Shown here: positions 42,880 through 51,505 of the stretch, piece by piece
Layout of the letters: each line of letters begins with the position of its first letter
How positions within the stretch are numbered: position 1 is the first letter of the stretch
NCBI GenBank assembly: GCA_963706835.1
Contig: CAVPOB010000016.1
Location: forward strand, 1-64,000
Length of the DNA stretch: 64,000 nucleotides
Source: CAVXYG01 sp963706835
GTDB taxonomy: Bacteria > Actinomycetota > Actinomycetes > S36-B12 > GCA-2699445
Direction of reading: 5' to 3'
Notes under the pieces: generated by a model
The model's database searches: none
Told to the model about the DNA's origin: nothing
Seen by the model: only the letters and a program-made list of their open reading frames with translations
Position numbers and translations under genes: made by a program

Positions 42880-42919
42880 TGCAGCCCGCGCCCTGACGGG
42901 CGGCTCGCGGCGCGACACA

Positions 42920-42948
42920 AAACCCCCGGGATTGCTTCCCGGGGGTTT
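42920..42948. terminator. Bidirectional terminator after erpA
   Basis: A perfect 12-bp stem, AAACCCCCGGGA with TCCCGGGGGTTT (42920-42931 and 42937-42948), loop of five, flanked by A and T runs. It lies 40 bp after the erpA stop. Confidence 0.9.
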
Positions 42949-43013
42949 CGCGCGTCCGGCCAGCCTCGGACCGCCGTTAGCATGGCGTGCATCCACCGAT
43001 ACAGGAGAGTCGT

Positions 43014-44000
43014 ATGCGCATGCTGGTGACCGGATCCATCGCGACCGATCATCTGATGACCTTCTCCGGCCGCTTCACCGACTCTCTGGTCGCCGATCAA
43101 CTGGCGTCGGTGTCGCTGTCGTTCCTGGCCGACGAGTTGCAGATCCGGCGCGGGGGCGTCGCGGCGAACATCTGCTACGGGCTGGGGAATCTGGGACTGT
43201 CGCCGGTGCTGGTGGGGGCGGCCGGCGCCGACTTCGCCGACTACCGGGCATGGCTGGAGCGGCATGGCGTCGACACCGGCGGCGTCCACATCTCCGAGGT
43301 GCTCCACACGGCTCGGTTCGTGTGCACGACCGACCTCGATCAGAACCAGATCGCCACGTTCTACGCCGGTGCCATGGCAGAGGCCCGCGAGATTGAGCTG
43401 TACCCCGTCGCATCTGCGCGCGGCGGGGCGGACCTCGTCGTCATTGGCGCCAACGACCCGGAGGCGATGCTCCGGCATACCGAGGAGTGCCAGTTCCGCG
43501 GCTACCGGTTCGTGGCGGACCCGTCCCAGCAACTGGCGGCGATGGCGGGGGAGGACATCCGGCGACTGATCGACGGCGCGGCGCTGCTGTTCACCAACGA
43601 GTACGAAGCTGCCCTGACCGAGCAGAAGACCGGTTGGAGCTCGCTGGAAGTGCTGCAGCAAGTCGGCACCCGCGTCACCACGCTCGGGGCCCGCGGCGTC
43701 CGGGTCGAACGGGTGGGCCGGGAGACGATCGAGGTGAAGGTGCCGCCGGAGCGCAGCAAGGCCGACCCCACGGGGGTCGGGGATGCCTTCCGGGCCGGGT
43801 TCCTGGCCGGTGTCGGCTGGGGTCTGGGCCTGCAGCGCTGCGCAGAGCTGGGGGCCATGCTGGCGACCCTGGTCGTGGAGACGATCGGTACCCAGGAGTA
43901 CGACTTGGAGCGCGGCGGCTTCCTGTCGCGCTTCGCCGAGTTCTACGGCGCCGAGGCTGCAGCAGAGGTGCGGCCCCACTTGCCGCAGCGCGCGAGGTAG
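43014..44000 (+). CDS. adoK: PfkB-family kinase, probable adenosine kinase
   Basis: A 328-residue ribokinase-fold enzyme. It begins MRMLVTGSIATDHLMTFSGRFTDSLV, has QIRRGGVAANICYGLGNLGLSPVLVGAAG, the lid region VHTTARFV-like HTARFVCTTDLDQNQIATFYAGAM, VIGANDPEAMLRHTEEC, FTNEYEA, and the catalytic ATP-site motif DPTGVGDAFRAGF. The start sequence and position beside erpA, glxK and ctaC match mycobacterial AdoK (Rv2202c), an adenosine kinase of the ribokinase family; the exact nucleoside is inferred. ATG 43014 follows AGGAG. Its stop lies one base before the aat start. Confidence 0.85.
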   Translation: MRMLVTGSIATDHLMTFSGRFTDSLVADQLASVSLSFLADELQIRRGGVAANICYGLGNLGLSPVLVGAAGADFADYRAWLERHGVDTGGVHISEVLHTARFVCTTDLDQNQIATFYAGAMAEAREIELYPVASARGGADLVVIGANDPEAMLRHTEECQFRGYRFVADPSQQLAAMAGEDIRRLIDGAALLFTNEYEAALTEQKTGWSSLEVLQQVGTRVTTLGARGVRVERVGRETIEVKVPPERSKADPTGVGDAFRAGFLAGVGWGLGLQRCAELGAMLATLVVETIGTQEYDLERGGFLSRFAEFYGAEAAAEVRPHLPQRAR

Positions 44001-44001
44001 C

Positions 44002-44721
44002 GTGCCCGTCGATCCGGGTCGTTGCCGGTGGGCGATGCCCGACGCCGCAAGCGCCCCGGGCGGACAGGAAGTCCTCGCGGTCGGCGCGGATCTCGCCCCC
44101 GCAACCATGCTGGCCGGGTACCGCAGCGGATTGTTCCCGATGCCGTACCGCAGGCGCCTGGCGTGGCTGAGTCCAGATCCGCGCGGGGTGCTGCCGATGG
44201 ACCGCCTGCACGTCTCCCGGTCGCTGCGCCGCAGCGCCCGAGGTGTGGTCGTGTCGGTGGACCAGGCGTTCGAGGACGTCCTGCAGATGTGCGCCGACCC
44301 GGCACGCTCCGGTGCGTGGATCACGCCTGACTACGCCGCCGCCTATCGCGCACTGCACGCTCTGGGGTGGGCGCACGCCGTCGAAGTCTGGCGCGAGGGC
44401 CACCTCATCGGGGGGCTGTTGGGCGTGGAGGTCGGTGGGCTGTTCTGCGGCGAATCGATGGCCCGGCGCGCCACCGACGGGTCCAAGCTTGCCCTGTGGG
44501 CCACGGTGAGTCTGCTGGGCGGTGCCGGGGAACCTGGGCGGATATTCGACGTGCAGTGGGTCACCCCGCACCTGGCGACTCTGGGGGCGACAGCGGTGGG
44601 CCGCAGGGACTACCTGGCAGCCCTCCCAGCAGCGCTCGCCCTACCGCCGCGTCTGAGGTCCATGCCGAAGGTACCGGGCGGTCACGTGCTGGCGATCGCC
44701 TCGATCACGGCAGACGGATGA
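44002..44721 (+). CDS. aat: Leucyl/phenylalanyl-tRNA--protein transferase
   Basis: Aat adds Leu or Phe from its tRNA to proteins with N-terminal Lys or Arg, marking them for ClpS/ClpAP-type degradation. The 239-residue protein shows ATMLAGYRSGLFPMPYRRRLAWLSPDPRGVLPMDRLHVSRSLRRS, AWITPDYAAAYRALHALGWAHAVEVWREGHLIGGLLGVEVGGLFCGESM, and FDVQWVTPHLATLGA near the end. GTG 44002 begins one base after the adoK stop, so it is probably translated from the same message. The last 17 bases overlap the convergent tusA-like gene. Confidence 0.93.
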   Translation: MPVDPGRCRWAMPDAASAPGGQEVLAVGADLAPATMLAGYRSGLFPMPYRRRLAWLSPDPRGVLPMDRLHVSRSLRRSARGVVVSVDQAFEDVLQMCADPARSGAWITPDYAAAYRALHALGWAHAVEVWREGHLIGGLLGVEVGGLFCGESMARRATDGSKLALWATVSLLGGAGEPGRIFDVQWVTPHLATLGATAVGRRDYLAALPAALALPPRLRSMPKVPGGHVLAIASITADG

Positions 44722-44929
44722 CCGCCGTGATCCCGCCCTCCCCGTCGGACATGCTGACCAGGGTCGCGCCCACCAACGCGCACCATGCCGGCACGTCCGT
44801 GCGGACCACGGGATCATCGGCGATGAGCGTGATGAGGGTCCTGGGGGCCTCACTGCGCAGGGCCCGGCCGAGCGCGATCACCGGCAGCGGACAGGCCCGA
44901 CCGCGTTCGTCCAGAGTGCGTGCGCTCAT
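44705..44929 (-). CDS. TusA-like sulfurtransferase (SirA family)
   Basis: A 74-residue TusA-fold protein: TLDERGRACPLPVIALGRALRSEAPRTLITLIADDPVVRTDVPAWCALVGATLVSM. The RACPLPVI motif holds the active persulfide-carrying Cys. ATG 44929 overlaps the stop of the cysteine desulfurase gene by four bases. A desulfurase directly before a TusA protein suggests that sulfur is handed from the first to the second, for tRNA thiolation or cofactor synthesis; the final acceptor is not clear. Confidence 0.88.
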   Translation of the reverse strand: MSARTLDERGRACPLPVIALGRALRSEAPRTLITLIADDPVVRTDVPAWCALVGATLVSMSDGEGGITAVIRLP

Positions 44930-46120
44930 GGCACCCCGGCCTCGCGTCGCTGGGCGGCGACGAGTGCGCTGATGACCTCGGCGAGCTGCTCCACTTCCGC
45001 TGCCGGGCAGCCCGGCGGCAGCGATATCCGGAGGTTGCCGTGGGTCAGGGCCCCGATCGCGGTCAGGACATGGCTGGGCCGTTTGGTGTCGGAGGTGCAC
45101 GCGCTGCCGGAGTGCACGGCGAACCCGCGCCTGGCGAGGTCGTCGACGAGTTGGTCGGCCTGGACGTAGAGCAGCGACAGCGACAGGATGTGGCGGAGCC
45201 TGCGGTCCTGCGATCCCAACCGCTGCACCTGGCCGACCTCGGCACAGATCCGCCCCGCCAGCCAATCGGTGAGCGCACCGATGCGATCCTCGTCCGCCTC
45301 CAGGTCGGCGCCGACCGGCAACGACATGGCGGCGGCCGCTGCGAGGGGAACCGCGGCGCGTCCGGGGAAGCGCTCGGCGAGCGTGGCGGGAGGGAGAGGA
45401 TCCCAGGCGACCCCGGTCCGGCACGCCACCACTGCGATGCCCGGCGGGCCGCCCCAGATGCTGGGTTCCAGCACGATGGCATCCCAGCGCTGCGGCAGGT
45501 CGCTGCGGCGGCGCACCGCGCTGGCGTCGACGAGCAGGGGGGTGCCCGGTGCGGTCGTGATCGCGGGCTGCCGCGTGCCGATCTCCCGATTGCCAGCCTG
45601 GATCACCGCCAAACTCGCCCGCTGCTGCAGCAGTGGGTCCTCGGCATCGACCATCCCGGTGGTGTCCACCGGCAGCGTCGCGACCCGCCACGGCGGCGTG
45701 CAGGGCATCCAATGTGCGCCACAGGGAGCGGCGCTCCAAGGCAGATGCGATCACCGTGCCGGGTGGGTCGGACCCGCGGATGAGCGCCGAAGCGGCCGTG
45801 GACAGCGCGCTGTCGGCATTCGGCGCGAACCAGACCTCGCCGGGGGCGCACCCCAGCATCGCGGCGAACCTGCTGCGGCTCTCGTGGAGGACCGCGCGAG
45901 CCCTGCCCGCCCAGGCGTGGCGCCCGGAAGGGTCTGCCCATGCCGTCTCGGCTGCACGTGTGAGCCACTCCACACACGCTGGGCTGGGCGGGAGCCCGCC
46001 CGCTGCATCGAAGAACAACGGGGGTGTCCACGCCGGTATTCGGACGGTGTCGGAGCCATCTGCGACCTCGCGGCCATCGAGCCGCCCAGCGGGACGGTCC
46101 GACCCCGACCCAACCGTCAT
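44926..46120 (-). CDS. Cysteine desulfurase-like class V aminotransferase, frame broken once
   Basis: A PLP enzyme of the NifS/IscS type. N-terminus: PLFFDAAGGLPPSPACVEWL, RARAVLHESRSRFAAMLG, EVWFAPNADSALSTAAS, TLDALHAA. After a frame change near 45691 (one extra base) it continues WRVATLPVDTTGMVDAEDPLL, IQAGNREIGTRQP, PLLVDASAVRR, and GFAVHSGSACTSDTKRPSHVL with the active Cys. The usual PLP lysine block (H-K-x-x-G-P-x-G) appears changed to LEPSIWGGPPGIAVV, so the lysine is not obvious; it may be a degenerate paralogue. ATG 46120 follows TACAGT by six bases (leaderless). Coupled with the tusA-like gene. Confidence 0.78.
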
Positions 46121-46250
46121 GACGACACTGTAGGCACCTCACCCTTCACCATTCTCGGGGCGGGGCTTGCGGTAGTCTGCCGCAGGAGACCTCTGCTGGA
46201 TCTGTGATCGCACATCGGCAGGGGCGTCGTCGATGGTGGAGGGGCGATAG

Positions 46251-47102
46251 GTGGACGCTCAGCGAGGGCAGAGCCAGCGGCGCAGCAGGCGACGCATGCT
46301 CGGCATGGGGCTGCTGGCGATCGTTGGCCTAGTAGCGGTGACCGGGTGCTCGGCAGAGGAGATCGCGTTCATCGATCTGCCGGATCCGGCGACGGAAGAG
46401 GGCAGCATCACCGAGTCCTTCTGGCGTGGCTCCTGGATCGCGGCGTGGATCGTCGGCATCTTCACCTGGGGCTTGATGCTCTGGGCGTTCATCGCCTACC
46501 GGCGCCGCAAGAACGACGATCCGATGCCGGAGCAGGTCCGCTACAACATCCCGATCGAGTTCCTCTACACCGTCGTTCCGCTGGTCATCGTGTTCGGCAT
46601 CTTCGCCTTCGCGCTGCGGGACCAGAGCGAGTTGACGAAGCTGACCGACGACTACGACCGCACGGTCGGTGTCGTCGGCTTCCGCTGGAGCTGGACGTTC
46701 AACTACGTCGAGGACAACGCCTACGAGATCGGCACTCCGCAGGAGTTCCCGACGCTGTGGCTGCCGGTGGACGAGAAGGTGCGCTTCCGGCTCAACAGCC
46801 CCGATGTGGTCCACTCGTTCTGGGTGCCGGCGTGGCTGTTCAAGCTGGACGTGGTGCCCGGCCAGACCAACGAGTTCGAGGTGACGCCGAACCAGATCGG
46901 CGAGTTCGCCGGCAAGTGCGCCGAACTGTGCGGGACTGACCATTCCCGCATGCTGTTCAATGTGAAGGTCGTAACGCGCGAGGAGTACGACGCCCACATC
47001 GAAGAGCTCAAGGCAGCCGGTCAGGAAGGCCAGTTGGAGACGCCTCGGGTCAATGAAGAGGGCGACATCCGCAGCGAGCAGATCACCGGGAGGCAGTCGT
47101 GA
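46251..47102 (+). CDS. ctaC: Cytochrome c oxidase subunit II
   Basis: CtaC carries the CuA centre that takes electrons from cytochrome c (here probably QcrC of the bcc complex). The 283-residue protein has a lipoprotein signal (LLAIVGLVAVTGC, lipobox Cys 33), two helices (IAAWIVGIFTWGLMLWAFIAY; IPIEFLYTVVPLVIVFGIFAF), FRWSWTFNY, VHSFWVPAWLFKLDVVPG and the CuA ligands in GKCAELCGTDHSRMLF. GTG 46251 lies after a GGAGGGG block. Its stop overlaps the ctaD GTG. A TAGTCT box about 75 bp upstream may be the promoter. Confidence 0.95.
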   Translation: MDAQRGQSQRRSRRRMLGMGLLAIVGLVAVTGCSAEEIAFIDLPDPATEEGSITESFWRGSWIAAWIVGIFTWGLMLWAFIAYRRRKNDDPMPEQVRYNIPIEFLYTVVPLVIVFGIFAFALRDQSELTKLTDDYDRTVGVVGFRWSWTFNYVEDNAYEIGTPQEFPTLWLPVDEKVRFRLNSPDVVHSFWVPAWLFKLDVVPGQTNEFEVTPNQIGEFAGKCAELCGTDHSRMLFNVKVVTREEYDAHIEELKAAGQEGQLETPRVNEEGDIRSEQITGRQS

Positions 47103-48852
47103 CCATTCTCGCCGAACCGCCCCGCGAGACCGAGGCGCCGACCTACGAGCCGCGGACCAACCCCAAGCTGGGCCGCACCATCGTCCGGTGGATCACCTCC
47201 ACCGACCACAAGGTGATCGGGTACATGTACCTGATCCAGTCGTTCGTCTTCTTCCTGATCGCCGGCGCGATGGCGATCATCATCCGCGCCGAGCTGACCG
47301 GCGCCGGGCCTGCAGTTCATCTCGCTGGAGCAGTACAACCAGCTGTTCACCATGCACGGCACGATCATGCTGTTCCTGTTCGCCACGCCGTTGTTCGTCG
47401 GCCTGGGCAACGTGATCATGCCGCTGCAGATCGGTGCGCCCGACGTGGCGTTCCCGCGGCTGAACATGCTGGGCTTCTGGCTGTTCTTCTTCGGCGGCCT
47501 GACCGCCTCGCTCAGCCTCATCACGCCTGGCGGCGCACCGTCCTTCGGATGGACCGCCTACACGCCGTTGTCGGACGCTCTGAACAGTCCATCGGTCGGC
47601 GGGGATCTGTGGCTGCATGGGCCTGGCGATGGGCGGTCTCGGCACCATCCTGGGCGCGGTCAACTTCATCACGACGATCTTCTGCATGCGCGCGCCGGGC
47701 ATGACCATGTTCCGGATGCCGATCTTCACCTGGACCATCCTGGTGACCAGCGTGCTGGTCATCATGTGCTTCCCGGTCCTGGCGGCGGCGCTGGTGACGC
47801 TGGCCATCGACCGCAACTACGGCTCGGTCGTGTTCGCGGCCGAGAACGGCGGCGCCATCCTGTGGCAGCACCTGTTCTGGTTCTTCGGCCACCCCGAGGT
47901 CTACATCCTCGCGCTGCCGTTCTTCGGCGTGGCCAGCGAGATCATCCCGGTCTTCAGCCGAAAACCGATCTTCGGCTACAAGGGCCTGGTCTTCGCCACC
48001 ATCGCTATCGCCGGGCTGTCGATGGCCGTGTGGGCGCACCACATGTACGTCACCGGCTCGGTCTATCTGCCGTTCTTCGCGCTGCTGACGATGCTCATCG
48101 CGGTGCCCACCGGGGTGAAGTTCTTCAACTGGATCGGCACGATGTGGCGGGGATCGGTCACCTTCGACACTCCGATGCTGTGGATCGCGGGCTTCCTGGT
48201 GACGTTCCTCTTCGGCGGGCTCACCGGTGTCATCCTCGCCTCACCGCCGCTGGACTTCCACGTGTCGGACTCCTACTTCGTGGTCGCTCACTTCCACTAC
48301 ACGGTGTTCGGGACGGTGGTGTTCCTCACCTTCGCCGCCTACTTCTTCTGGTGGCCCAAGTGGACCGGGCGGATGCTGGACGAGCGGCTCGGCAAGATTC
48401 AGTTCTGGTTCCTGTTCATCGGGTTCCAGGTCACATTCCTGGTACAGCACTGGCTCGGGGTCCAGGGCATGCCCCGGCGGTACGGCGACTATCTCGAGAG
48501 CGACAACTTCACCACGCTCAACCAGGTGTCCACCGTGGGCGCCGTGCTGTTGACGATCTCGACGCTGATCTTCCTCTACAACGTGTACAAGACCACGCGG
48601 TACGCGCCGAAGGTCGAGGTCGATGATCCCTGGGGCTACGGCGCCTCGCTGGAATGGGCGACCTCGTGCCCGCCGCCGCGGCACAACTTCACGGAGCTGC
48701 CGAGGATTCGCTCCGAGCGGCCGGCGTTCGACAAGCACCACCCCGAGTACGCGGCGGTCAGCATGCAGCGCCGAGACAACTTCCTGGACGATTTGGCCGG
48801 CGGTCCTGACCTGAAAGGCCTCGAGCGGTTGAACGAGGGGGAGACCCGATGA
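47099..48852 (+). CDS. ctaD: Cytochrome c oxidase subunit I, frame broken twice
   Basis: CtaD is the catalytic subunit of the aa3 oxidase, with haem a and the haem a3-CuB site. Visible pieces in order: WITSTDHKVIGYMYLIQ, TMHGTIMLFLFATPLFVGLGN, MGLAMGGLGTILGAVNF, the CuB block WFFGHPEVYILALPFFG, AHHMYVTG, GGLTGVILASPPLDFHVSDSYFVVAHFHYTVFG. The frame breaks near 47303 (AELTG / PGLQFISLEQYNQ) and near 47616 (GGDLWL / MGLAMGG); each is cured by removing one base. Corrected length is about 583 residues. It is essential for the main respiratory chain in related species, so the breaks are probably errors. Confidence 0.93.
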
Positions 48853-49247
48853 AGATCGAAGGTTGGCTGTTCGGTGCCGGAGCCATCTTCTACGTCATCG
48901 TGACGGTGGCCTACACTCTGCTCAGCGGCGACGTGACAGTCGGCCTGCCACTGCTGCTGTTCACCGGTTTCCTGGCCCTGATCGTCGGCTACTACATCCT
49001 GTTTACCGCCAAGCGGGTCTACCCGCGGCCGGAGGACCGGCAGGACGGCGAGATCGACGAGGCGGACCCGGAGTACGGCTTCTACAGCCCGCACTCCTGG
49101 TGGCCGCTGATGATGGGCTTCGCCTGCTTCATGGTGGTGCTGGGCTTCATCTTCGCGAACTGGCTGTTTGCCCTCGGAGCTATCGCCGTGGTGTTCGCGG
49201 CGGCGGGCTGGCTCTTCGAGTACTACGTGGGCCCCCACGCCCACTGA
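48849..49247 (+). CDS. ctaF: Cytochrome c oxidase subunit IV (actinobacterial CtaF)
   Basis: A 132-residue four-helix subunit specific to actinobacterial aa3 oxidases. It starts MKIEGWLFGAGAIFYVIVTVAYTLLSGD and has TGFLALIVGYYILFTAKRVYPRPEDR, DPEYGFYSPHSWWPLMMGFACFMVVLGFIFANWLF and a final helix ending EYYVGPHAH. Its ATG overlaps the ctaD stop, completing the ctaC-ctaD-ctaF unit. Confidence 0.94.
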   Translation: MKIEGWLFGAGAIFYVIVTVAYTLLSGDVTVGLPLLLFTGFLALIVGYYILFTAKRVYPRPEDRQDGEIDEADPEYGFYSPHSWWPLMMGFACFMVVLGFIFANWLFALGAIAVVFAAAGWLFEYYVGPHAH

Positions 49248-49336
49248 ACCTCCTGGCCGAGTTCTCGGACATCTCCGCAGGAAGCGACCTAGACTGCGTC
49301 AAGAGGGAAGCCGACCGCGGGAGGACGTCGAAGGTG

Positions 49337-50509
49337 ATGCCCGATCGTTCAGATGCCCGCGTGCGGCGCCACCTGATAGGCCTGGCTGCCGCCGCCCTGC
49401 TGGTGACCACAGGATGCGCTCCCGCGCTCGAGATCCGCACCGCGGCAGCTCCGGAAGCCAGCCAGGCCGCTGTCGTCGGAGACTTCCTGAACCAGACCGA
49501 GGTCGACTTCCGCGAGGATTTGGTGCTGGGTGCCGATCAGGGGCGGCTGACCTCGGTCACGGTCACCGATCCGACCGGCAATGTGCTGCCCGGTGAGCAC
49601 GCCAACGGCGGTACGCAGTGGCGCATCCCGGCGAGTGCGCTGGATCTGGCCACGACATATGACGTGAAGGTCGAGGCCGTTGACCGCTATGGGACGCCGA
49701 TGGCGCAGCAGGCCAGCTTCACCACGATCGTGCCCAGCAACGTCCTGGCATACGATTTCTCGCTGTGGCAAGGCTCCACCTACGGCGTCGGGATGCCGGT
49801 GTCGATCTCCTTCGACAAGCCGGTCGCAGACCGCGCTGCGGTGGAGAGGCAGTTGCAGGTGACGACATCGACCCCGGTCGAGGGCCGGTGGAGTTGGAAG
49901 GGCGACCGGTACGTGACGTATCGCCCCAAGGAGTACTGGCCGGCCGGCACGAAGGTGACCGTGACGGCGAACTTGCGCGGGGTGGAGCCGGAGCCGGGGG
50001 TGTTTGCCGTCGAGAATCGTTCCCTGGACTTCGAGATCGGCAGCTCGTTGATCGCCGTCGTCGATGCCGACACGTACACGATGACGGTGCGGCGCAACGG
50101 CGAAGTCATCCGAACCATGCCCATCACCACCGGGAAGGCCGGGTGGGAGACCCGCAGCGGTATCAAGGTCATCATGTCCAAGGAGCGCGACCTCGTCATG
50201 GATGCCGCCACCCTCGGCGTCCCGAAGGACGACCCCGAGTACTACCGCCTCGACGTCGCCTATGCCATGCGGGTGACCAACTCGGGGGAGTTCGTTCACT
50301 CCGCCCCCTGGAGTGTCGAGTCACAGGGCCGTGCCAACGTCAGCCACGGGTGCGTCGGTATGAGCACGTCCAACGCTCAGTGGTTCTTCAACAACGCCAA
50401 GATCGGTGACGTTGTGCAGGTGCTGAACACGGGCCGCTCGCAGGACCTCGGCAACGGCATCACCGTCTGGAACGAGTCCTGGGACCGTGGGTCGCGGGCA
50501 GCGCGCTGA
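49337..50509 (+). CDS. L,D-transpeptidase lipoprotein (YkuD domain with Ig-like domains)
   Basis: A 390-residue exported enzyme that makes 3-3 cross-links in peptidoglycan or attaches proteins to it. Signal lipobox LLVTTGC near residue 25; two Ig-like modules (about 35-135 and 140-225, with SISFDKPVADRAAVERQLQVTT and WSWKGDRYVTYRPKEYWPAGTKVTV); then the YkuD domain with the catalytic SHGCVGMS motif, Cys about 339, where R usually follows. Layout matches mycobacterial Ldt enzymes. ATG 49337 (or GTG 49334) follows AAGG; a TAGACT box at about 49290 may be its promoter. It lies between ctaF and the convergent qcrB. Confidence 0.92.
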   Translation: MPDRSDARVRRHLIGLAAAALLVTTGCAPALEIRTAAAPEASQAAVVGDFLNQTEVDFREDLVLGADQGRLTSVTVTDPTGNVLPGEHANGGTQWRIPASALDLATTYDVKVEAVDRYGTPMAQQASFTTIVPSNVLAYDFSLWQGSTYGVGMPVSISFDKPVADRAAVERQLQVTTSTPVEGRWSWKGDRYVTYRPKEYWPAGTKVTVTANLRGVEPEPGVFAVENRSLDFEIGSSLIAVVDADTYTMTVRRNGEVIRTMPITTGKAGWETRSGIKVIMSKERDLVMDAATLGVPKDDPEYYRLDVAYAMRVTNSGEFVHSAPWSVESQGRANVSHGCVGMSTSNAQWFFNNAKIGDVVQVLNTGRSQDLGNGITVWNESWDRGSRAAR

Positions 50510-50640
50510 ACGACGAGGCGGCTGCGGCGGCGTAGGGCTGCGTTCATTTGCTGCGACTCGGGGCTGGAGCGGAATGTGCAGCCTGCTCGCCTGTAGGCGT
50601 GCCAGGCGCCGCGTGTGAAGGATCCGCCCGGCTGACCCAC

Positions 50641-50983
50641 TGTGCACCTGTTGTGGGGGTATGCACCCGGGGCGGGGGCTGACAGCGCCTCTGCTACGGC
50701 CACTGTGCACCCGTTCTGGGGGTTTGCACCCCTGGCGGGGGCTGTCCACCCCGATCGTGCCGATTCCGCCACCGCGCCGGGTGCATACCCCCGAACCGGG
50801 TGCAGACCTACCCCGAAATCCGGCCGATCCGCCACCGCCGCGGGTGCAAACCCCAGAACCGGGTGCAGACCTACCCCGAGAGACCGCTGGCGCTGGGCGC
50901 CTTGGACGCGATGAAGGCGCCCGACGACCGCCCGAGTGCAGCCGCAGACAGAGGAGCCTGACACACCCCGAGTGCGACTCACC
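50641..50983. repeat. 63-bp-unit palindromic element, copy D
   Basis: Two units start at 50641 and 50704 (63 bp apart), then the centre (about 50741-50765), then two opposed units ending at 50804 and 50867 (63 bp apart). The right end (50951-50983, GGAGCCTGACACACCCCGAG) resembles that of copies A, B and C. It lies between convergent ldt and qcrB, in the same orientation as A, B and E. Confidence 0.85.
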
Positions 50984-51454
50984 AGTCGTCCCGCGAGCGA
51001 CAGTGCTCCCGCGAACGAAGCCGTCACCGATAACCAGTGAGCGGTCGCTGAACGGGCTGCGGGACTCGGCTACCACCGGTTCGGGATTGGCTGGCGAGTA
51101 TTTCAGGGCAGGGGGGCAGACCGCTGCTGCAGTGGTCCAATCGCCCTGCTGTCGGCAACGGCTGAATACGGGACCCCGGAGCGTCGGCCGAATCTTGATA
51201 TCCCTCTCGCGAACAGTCTCGATCCGGACATGGGTCGAGAGGAGCGCGAGGACGTGTGGTCAGTGGGATTGGTATCCCCCGCAGCCGCAGTCACGGACAC
51301 ACGCAGCCATGGGCCGCTCACGCAGCCATGTGCCGCTCATGCAGCCATGCGCGGCACATGGAGCCATGGGCGAGCCGGGAACGTTCGCGTGGTGCCACTG
51401 AGGTCTCGATCGGCGTGCGCGGTGTACTGCCACGACGGTGGGCCGAGACGAAGC
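50984..51454. other. Intergenic stretch before the qcrB terminator
   Basis: No gene that I can support. It holds a short tandem repeat at 51302-51376 and otherwise featureless GC-rich sequence. Confidence 0.4.
51302..51376. repeat. Tandem repeat of 19 bp, about four copies
   Basis: Units CGCAGCCATGGGCCGCTCA (51302), CGCAGCCATGTGCCGCTCA (51321), TGCAGCCATGCGCGGCACA (51340) and a partial unit (51359). Each contains GCAGCCATG with a hexamer that varies between copies. Confidence 0.8.
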
Positions 51455-51488
51455 GACGGGCCCCCGCTGCATCCCGCGGGGGCCCGTC
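51455..51488 (-). terminator. Hairpin terminator after qcrB
   Basis: A perfect 13-bp stem GACGGGCCCCCGC with its complement (51455-51467 and 51476-51488) and an 8-nt loop, 18 bp beyond the qcrB stop. No U-run. Confidence 0.7.
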
Positions 51489-51505
51489 GCCGGGAGGCCC
51501 AGTGC

